A DNA stretch of 40,602 nucleotides, taken from the NCBI RefSeq assembly GCF_000003815.2, contig NC_049982.1, forward strand, positions 12,243,183 to 12,283,784. The letters run 5' to 3'. Position 1 is the first letter of the stretch. Every line of letters begins with the position of its first letter. The notes under the pieces are model-generated. The model was given only the letters and a program-made list of their open reading frames with translations, was not told the origin of the DNA and did no database searches. Below are positions 23,001 through 32,000 of the stretch, in pieces. The DNA comes from Branchiostoma floridae. Lineage: Eukaryota; Chordata; Leptocardii; Amphioxiformes; Branchiostomatidae. The position numbers and the translations under genes are program-made.

Positions 23001-26000
23001 ATGCAGATATTTGTATTGCACTTGTTATATTGTCTTACTTTTTAGAAATGAGTTATTGTCCTCAAAGCTTTTTAACTAGGAGAGAGAGTCGCTCATTTGA
23101 TAAGAATTCAGAGGTTGAAAGTTCTGCTTGTTGGCATTAGTCATTCAAGTGCTGCACAAAGAAAAGTCATTTAATTATCTAAAAGCTTGTTTAGGAAGCA
23201 TTGTAACAGTGTTTATTTGTATGAGGTGCACAGGGCTTATTCACTGCCATTAGTTCAGTGCAATATGTAGTATGATCCAGGCAAGGGATTATATAAAATG
23301 TTACAAAATGTCTCTATAAGCTAAAGGTTTTGAACAACAGTGTACGTTCCACATCTCTTAGAAAATGGCCATTCTTGTCTCTTTTTTTCTAATGACCGGT
23401 GCTCTACTTTAGAACTGTTTAAAACAACTGACATAGCTCTTTTCATGTGACATTCTTTGAAGCTTGCACTAACACTCTACTGACATATTAATTGGGATCT
23501 TTGTATGGTGGTAAGTGCAAAACAGCAAGATGTCTATGGGTACCGTGCAAGTTGCTCCATCTGCATCCTCTCTCACTGCTTTGCATATATAACTTACTTG
23601 CAATAGTTCTGTTAATATTTCTGCAAATCTTAAAGAAATAAATAAATGAAATAGTCATCAAACCTTGTGCAGTACATTGTACTTTTGGTGAATGAATTCA
23701 TGCTTGTAATCTTGAGAGAATTAAAGCAATCTAAAACCAAGTTGTGCTTTTCATCTTTGTGTGTTTTTATGGAGCAACACCTTGCCTCACTAAGACATCT
23801 TGCTGGTTTGATTCCACTGACAAATTTCATATTCTCCTGTTAAAGAAGTACAGCCAATAAGCATAGCTTATTCACAAAAATGTATTTTATTGATGTTTTT
23901 CACCCAATTTCATTTTCAATCCATCACTATGGTTTACTTTTATGATACCTAAAATGAACAGTAATGATATCTAAGTTCCTATTTATCACATACGTATTGG
24001 CAAGGTATATATTTTCCCTTATTACAACATGTATCCCACAGACATGATGGACCAGAAGATAGAAGCCCTACAGCAAGACCTGTCTCTCCTGTCATCAGAG
24101 AGAAACGAAGCCATCAACAAGGCAGACAAACAACAAAATGAAATCCAGGAACTAGTAGAAAAGGTTCAGTCCCAGACAGCTCTGCTTAATGCCACCGCTA
24201 CAGACGAAGAGGAAGAGAGTCAGATGCTGCGTCAGAAACTGTCTGAACTGGAGAATTCTCTCAAGGAGGCAAGAACAAAGTCAGACTCCTACCAAGAAAA
24301 GGTAGAGGAGTTATCTAAGACAAAGGAAGAGCTTTTGTTGACACAGCAAAAAGTTACAGAACTAGAAGAACGTCTCAGTGAGGCCCAAACCACCTCAGAG
24401 TCTAGTCAAGTCAAAACTGATGAACTGTCTAGTAAGCAAGAAGAAGTCCTGACTCTAAAAAAGAAAGTTGAAGAATTGGAGGGCAGCCTGAAAGAGGCAA
24501 CCTCAAGTGAAGATTCCAACAAGGAAATGATGGCCAAGCAAGATGAGGATCTCCTCTCCTTGAAGCAGAAGATTCTAGACCTTGAGCAGGCTGCAAAAGA
24601 CTCCACAGCAGAAACAGAGCAGTACAAGGAAAAAGCTGAGAAATACGAGAAGACAGTGGAAGACTACAAAACGGCCTTGAGTGATCATGAATCTTTTGTG
24701 GAAAATCTGAACAAAGAAGTGAAGGAACTGAAGTCTGAGCTTGAGGAAGAAGTCAAACGTCACCAGACAGCAAAGACTATGGTGCTGGAACTAGAACACA
24801 AGGTTGAAGAGCTGGACACAGCAAATAAAACAATAGCAGGGTCAACTAGAAAGGGTGACAAGGAGAAACAGAGACTAGAAAAGGCTCTTAAAGAAGCCAA
24901 TACGTCCCACTTGGAAACCAAGAAACATAACTTAGAGCTGGAGAAGAAGTTACAGGAAGCTGAAAAACACCTGGGAGAAGCCAAGAAAAGGGAGCAACTG
25001 GCCAAGAAAGATGTCAAGTCTGCTAGAGAGAATCTCAAAACAGCAGAAGAGCAGGTAGCTGCAAATGAAAAGTCTATAAAAGGCTTAGATAATCATGTTG
25101 CTGAGCTGAAAGAATCCGAAGGGAGTCTCAAGAAGCTGCTGGCCTCAGCCCAAGAACAGGCTGATAAACTAACAAGCCTCGTGACTGAAAGAGAAAGTGC
25201 AATCAAGGAGTTAAGAGAGGGTGTCGCTTCCAAGGAGGCTGCTGTGAGAGAGAAGGAGGCAGAAGTTGGCTCCTTATCTCAGAAGCTTGATGAGATGAAA
25301 AAGGTATGAAGCATCACACACATTATGCAGGGCTCAAAATGCCCACCAACAAGTGAAGAAAATGAATTCTGTAACTAATGACAGAAAAGTCATGATGAAG
25401 TGCTTTCCTCACTATAAATGACCATAGAAACCCTCAGCTTACCTTACTTCTAAGAACCTAAATAAAAGTTAAACACTGTTAACTATCCCAACCAACAACT
25501 GTGACAGGGTTATGTTTAACAACATTTAACTGAGTACATGAAAAAAAGTGTACAATTAACAGTATGATAGCTAAACATATTCATGAGTTCCCCACTTCTA
25601 CACAGCTGCACCAGCAGGATGAGAACACATGCAGCAGCCGCCAGGAGGAAATATCACAGCTGAAGACTCAACTGTCCGAGGTCAACAAGCAGCTGCAAGA
25701 GAAGGACGCTTCAGAGAAAGAGGTAACTCCTAAACATGAAAATTAAGTCACAACATTTTGGGTGTTGCAGTCTTTTATGTTGCCAAAATGTTTTTCATGT
25801 TTTTGAGTCTTCAATAGGTTTTGCTGAAAGAAAATTTTCATCATGGCAAATATGTTTTTGTCCCACATCATTCATATGATGGTGGCTTTAATGTGATCAT
25901 CCCAATGGAAGGGACTGGTAGTTTTTGATATTTCAAGGCTTGGCCTCCTTTGCTATCCCTGCAGATGAAAAGCCAGGTTGCCATGTTGTGGAATCAGACC

Positions 26001-29000
26001 CAGGCAGACAAGAGTGCCCTACACGAGGCAGAGAGTGCCTCCAGGCAGATGGAGACCCAGGTCGAGGGACTGAAGCTACAGCTAAAGGAGAAGGAAGACC
26101 GTGCTGCCATGTTGGAGAAGGTTGGTCAACTGGTGCTGAGCTGGAATATTTTGTTTTGTTGTTGCTTTGACTTTTAATGTTGTAGATCAATCTTACCTTT
26201 TGTAAGCTCCATTATAAATGTAACTATGAGGTTAGCAACAAATGTACCAATTGCTTACCTCTTGTTTCAGGATCTTGAAATTGTAAGATCTACTGTCAGT
26301 GACTACAAAGCAGTCAGGGAAGATCTAGAGAAGGTAAATCTACTCTGATTTAAGCCAGTTTATCTAAGTTAACAATGTAAAATCTCTATTTTAAAACATC
26401 TTGTAAGCCAAAACACTCGAAAAATCTCTTTTGAATGATCCAAAATTTAAAGTACTTCATTGTACAATCCTGAGTTTGACTGAGGAGGTACAGAAGGATT
26501 TCTGTTTATGGTAGTTTCACATTCCATATGTATTTTACCTGAACAGACACGGTCCCGGGAGGTAGACATAAGAGCCACCTTGCAATCTATGACTGCACAG
26601 CAGGAAGAGAGAAATAGCACAATCGACAGGCTGGAGGATACCTTAAACAACCTGAAGCAGGAACTGAAGGAAAAGGTGGATCAAGCCAAGCTGGCTCAGG
26701 AGGAACAACAAGCTGCAAAGGTACATGTACAGAAATACAAGAATGGAAAATTTCAAATGTCAGATTTTACTGTGGTAAGGTTTAAGATATGGGAGGAAAT
26801 GAGATGAAATGTTATGTATTCAGATTTACATTATAAGGTCTGATCATGACTTAATCTCTTCTTCTCTTGAGCAGAAGGAGAAAGAAGATGCAGCCAAGAA
26901 AGTAGAAGAGGTGGAAGCTCTCCTGGAGGCAAAGGAAAAGCGGCTGAAAGCCAAGTCTGCCACAATCAAAGAACTTATGGAGAAGGCTGACCAGGAGAGG
27001 AGGAAGGCTGAGGACGAGAGGCAGAGATATGAGATTGCTTTCACAGGTTTGCAAATCACATTTACATGTGTGTAGTGGTACAGGAAAGAGCACTATTGAC
27101 TGGACTTTGCCAAGGTTGTGGATATGGACAATGCAAAGAATCAATTTTGCTTCACTTACCAAAGTTCCCCTGATAAGTGATTATTTGCTGGTGTAAAAGT
27201 TGGTTTCTGCTTCTTTTTCCTCAGATGTGCAGGGTAATGAGACAGTGATTTCGACCCTGAAACAGGCCCTAGAGGAGCAAGAGGCTACCATGGCAACCCA
27301 GGACAAGGTGTTAGAGAGCAAACAGGAGGAGATCCAGACATTTGCAGATGGTGAGTCATCTTCTCACATCACAAGTCTCTCCTGATAGCCTCAAAAAAGA
27401 TTGATGTATCTCCCTCCTGTAACTTGATTTTAAGCAGTCTTTAAGCTTGCTTATCTGGGAAAATAGCACCTCTGAGATTGTAGAATTATCCATGGACATT
27501 CCAGTACAGGAGGCATAAAGTTCTGTTTCTACTTTGTATCAGGGAAGGCCTATTACTTACACATGCCTTTTTAACACTTTCATGGTCAGAACTGGAAGAC
27601 CTGCAAAAGAAATACTCTGAGTTGTTGGAGTCATCTGACGTGAACAAGAGGGAGCTGAAGAGAACCGTCAGTAACCTGGAGCACCTGAAGGTAAACTATG
27701 AGCAGGCTGACACTGACAGGAAGGCAGCTCAGGAGGAACTGTGCAGTGTGAAGGAGGAGAAGGATGGACTGCTGGAACAGGTGGGGCTGTTTATCAGCTT
27801 CATGTACTGTGAAACTCATACATGCACTTTGAATGAAAGATGACATGACAGATTTTCACAACTTCCATTGTCTTTACAAAACTGTGTTGTCACGTGGACC
27901 TCCGTTGTCTTCTGCATCCCTTTAGCTGTCAGTCATAGTCATACGTTGTCTGACTGGCAACGAAGGATGCAGATGTCCTGCGCAAGTTCGTACAATTTGT
28001 AAATGTATGCCAGCTAAAACTTAAGTAAAAGGCTATGGAATTTTATCTTGAGGACTACTTGCTTAGTTGGTCTTCCAATATTTACATCCAATCTGTTGGT
28101 TTGCTTCTCCAAAGTTGAAGTCACTGTCTGAAAGAGTCCAAGAACTTGAGCGAACACTCCATTCTACAAAGGGTGAGGAGGGGGCACTTCAGAATGAGAA
28201 AGATCGTCTAGAAGTGGCTCTTACTGACAGCAAAAAGGAAGTGGAGGTAAGTTAATTAGTATAGATTGTGCAACTCGCTGTATTGAGCAATTATTCATTG
28301 CTTTTAAGATGAGGTTTGGAGTACATTTGTATCACCTGTATGCCTCATGCAGGGACAAGCAATTTTGAGCTATGTTTTCACAACTCCTAGTCCTACTGAT
28401 TCTGTCTTTGTGAAGATTATCTGACATACTGCCTTAGAACTATAAAACATTCATGTCCTGAAAATGCATCTCAATGATTATCAAAGTTTTATAATGTTTC
28501 ACAAGTACAAACAAAATCTGTATTTGTTAAGACCGTAGAACCTAAAGACTTGTGTTGTGTCTATAATGTGATCATACTTTGATTTCTATCATCATGCCAT
28601 TCCCTCTTGCAGTCCCTTGAGCAGTGGCTGTCAGAGACAAAAAAGGAGTTGGAACAACTGAAAAATGAGCTTGAGCAGGGAGAAAAGAACAACACTGACA
28701 CGGTAAGCTGAGAGTGTAATGGGATGGAAAGAAAACAGATAGTTTAGATGATAAAGATTATTCCAAGATGACATTCTTAAAAGTGCTTGATCAAACTGGT
28801 TCATGTAGATAGAGTTCTACAAGGCTGTATGTCCTTTCGGTCAGAGAATCGTGTTGATTATGAATATGAGTGCTGCTACAAGAACTAAGAGTGTTTGATT
28901 CTGATAGGAAGCCCTGGAGGACACAGTAAGGCAGCTGAAACAGGAACTGGAGACAGTTCAGCAGCAGAAGGAGGAAGAGCTGGCCCAGTGGAGGAGTGAG

Positions 29001-32000
29001 AGGGACAAGCTGGTTTCTGAGCTGGAGAAACAACTCATGGCACTTGTAGCCAGGGAAAAGGCCACACAGGAGTCCCTGAAAGATGCAGAAGAAGAAATCA
29101 CGACATTGAAGACTGAGAAGGAAGCGGTACGCATCATAACTAGGTTACTGTAGACCAAGTATGCATACATGTATCCTCCAAAAGTTAGAAATGTACATGA
29201 TAGCAATTTAAGGCAATGGTGATTTTCCATCTAATTAGGCAATATTAGTAGTAAAATGACAATGTCTTTTCTGGCCTACATTTCAATGATATTGGCCTTT
29301 CCATGGCCTTAAGGTTTTGCTAATCCTGACTCAAGAATCAGGATACCTTTTTTTAAAAACAAAAATAAGCCTGTAAAACTAGACTACATGGATAATGCCA
29401 TGGACCTGTACAGCTGGGTTACTAGCCCTTTCTCTCTCTCATGGTCCTCCACAGACCCAGGTGTCTGACGACCGTCTCACGGCCCTGCAGAGCCAGCTGG
29501 ACGAGTGTTACGCCACCATTTCTCACCTGGAGGAGAAACTGAAGCAGCAGACCGGCGGCCCCGCTACCCGTCGCGGCAGGCGCACCACCCGCTCCGCCAT
29601 GATCAGTGAGGACCAGCTGCGCAGGGAGCTCGACACCTGTCGCAAACAGGTACTGTTCCAAGGAGTTTTCTGTTTGCTAGGATAAGTTGTCTGGACTTTA
29701 CAGTTTTGAGATAACATTTCTTTTTTGACCTGCTCTTGAATAAGGCCCAAAATGTCTTTCATCCAGATGTAAGTCAATCTAGAGCACCAACATTTATTGC
29801 TTTAACTTTTGTCTTTACAAAAGCTGCAAGAGGAGTATGGGCAGTACCTAGCTGAATATGCACAGGTAGAGGCCTGGTGTGATGCTATGTAGTGCAGTGG
29901 TGTGTTTCCTCAATAGCAGTTGATTTCTTCAATCTTTAGAATTTGCTTTATTCTGAAATATTTTTATGGTATCTGCTGACCAAGTTTGAAAATTGACTTT
30001 TTTATATAAGTACAGACCTAGAATGAAATCTGTCATTTTCACTTAGCCTGTCTTGTTTCTTGTTCATTGCAATTTTCCATGTAAGATGGAACAGACAGCA
30101 AAACAGTTTCTGCTAGTTGCTGTCCCAGATAAGCAGCCTTAGTTGTCAGTTTTTCTGAAAGTCTGGTTAACCAAGTTGAAATCAATATTCAACCTGCAAA
30201 AAGCTTTTGAAATCCCCCAGTAGCTCCCTCTCGTAATTCAGTACATAACATTAACAGAGTGTGCTTATTCTCTCAGCTTGTAGAGGAGCAGCGTGCCAAG
30301 GAGAAGGTGTCTGATAACCTAGATAAGGCTGTCAGGGCAAAGGACAAGATCATTGATGAGCTGAAGCAGTCCAACCAGGACCTGCAGAGGGAACTCTGGG
30401 CACAGTCGGTTGGTTCATACAGTTACATATAGACAGAGGCCATCCATGGTTATACTATTCTAGGGCTGTAAACCTAAGTGGAACTGACCATCTGATTGTG
30501 TATGTAATAGCATCTGGTGATATCAATATACAGTTTATACTATTCCCCATAATGGGCCTCATCCAAACCATACTTTGTTTGCAATACAGTAGAAGTCATT
30601 GGCATTACGCTTCCCAACATTAGTTGTCAGGATACATGTATATCGTTTCACTTTCACCAGTCTTTTGGCTCCATTATTCTCCTAGCGGAGGTTACTCTAG
30701 AGATGGATAGTAGTGGGCGTGATTCCTTTCAGTTGCCTCTAGTTACTATTATACCTGCAGGCTGCTTAAAGAATAGGTTTCATGGGACATTTGGGTGCTG
30801 GTAATAACAGTAGAAAACAAATATAATTTTCTGTTTCCAGGAGGAGGGTAGTCGCCATGAGAGCAGCAGCAGCAGCACCAGCATCAAACAGGAGGAGGAG
30901 GAGGAGGTAGAACCTGCTGAGGAGGTATGAAATGTTATAAATCATATCAAAGCTTGGCCAGTGGAAATATACCCGACATTAACCCCCCAAAAATGAAATT
31001 TTGTTGGTAGTACTAGACAATCTGCAAGTATCACAAAGTTGCATTGTAGTCTGGTTCACAGCAATGTTTTGTCATTTGACAGGCTACAGAGGAAGGAGAC
31101 GGGCCGATCGTGTTTGATGAGAGCGAGATAGTTGACGAGGAGGGGAACAAGAAGCGACGCTTCCCGTCTGTCCATCTGGAGATGGATGTCACACCTGTGG
31201 TCACAAAGCGCAAGACTAAAACCACAAAAGCTGCAGGGAGTCGTAGGGGAAGGAAGAGGAAGAGTGAAGAGCTGGTGGTAGGGATGCTTGATTTCACAAA
31301 TATATCATTCTAACATTTTGAAATGATATTTTCTGATGTCTATTTGCTTTATTCATCACACAAAAAAGTCCTACCTCCCAGGATGCCTTATCAGTTCAAT
31401 CAGTAAAAAATGTGTTCACCAGCAACATGTTTCCTGATTAATATCGTGTGTGGATTTACAGGAGAATGAAGACCCCAAGGTCGACACCCCTGCCACAAGG
31501 ACCCGCAGTAGGAAGAAAGTCCCCAAGACGTCTGTGAAACAGGAACCTGTATCACCAAGTAAGCAACTTAAAGAGTTTTAGAATTCAATGAGCCTTATTA
31601 GCTGCTGGAAAGTAAGTCAGTGTCACATAAAAGAAGACTCTGAGGCTTGAAGATGGATTGTATACAGACCAGATTTTTGTTAATATTGATGTTTTGTCTT
31701 TTCAGGTCCTTCAGAGGTGCATGTACCAGAAACTCCAGAGGACCAGTTGCCACTCAGCTCACTCCGTGGGGGCAAGAGAACAGCCCTCTCCAGGATTGGT
31801 GACTATGTCAGCAACTCGCCTGTGGCAAAGTCAGGTGAGAATCGAAGATTGATGCATTATGTTGGACAAGGCAGGGTTTTGCATGCAGAATCTCAATGTA
31901 TTTGTGCCACTACTCCAACAAGGGCTATAAAGAAGATTTGACAATATTTTTGCTTTACACTTTTTTTTTACTGTCAACTCTCTTGCATACAGCTAAGAAG

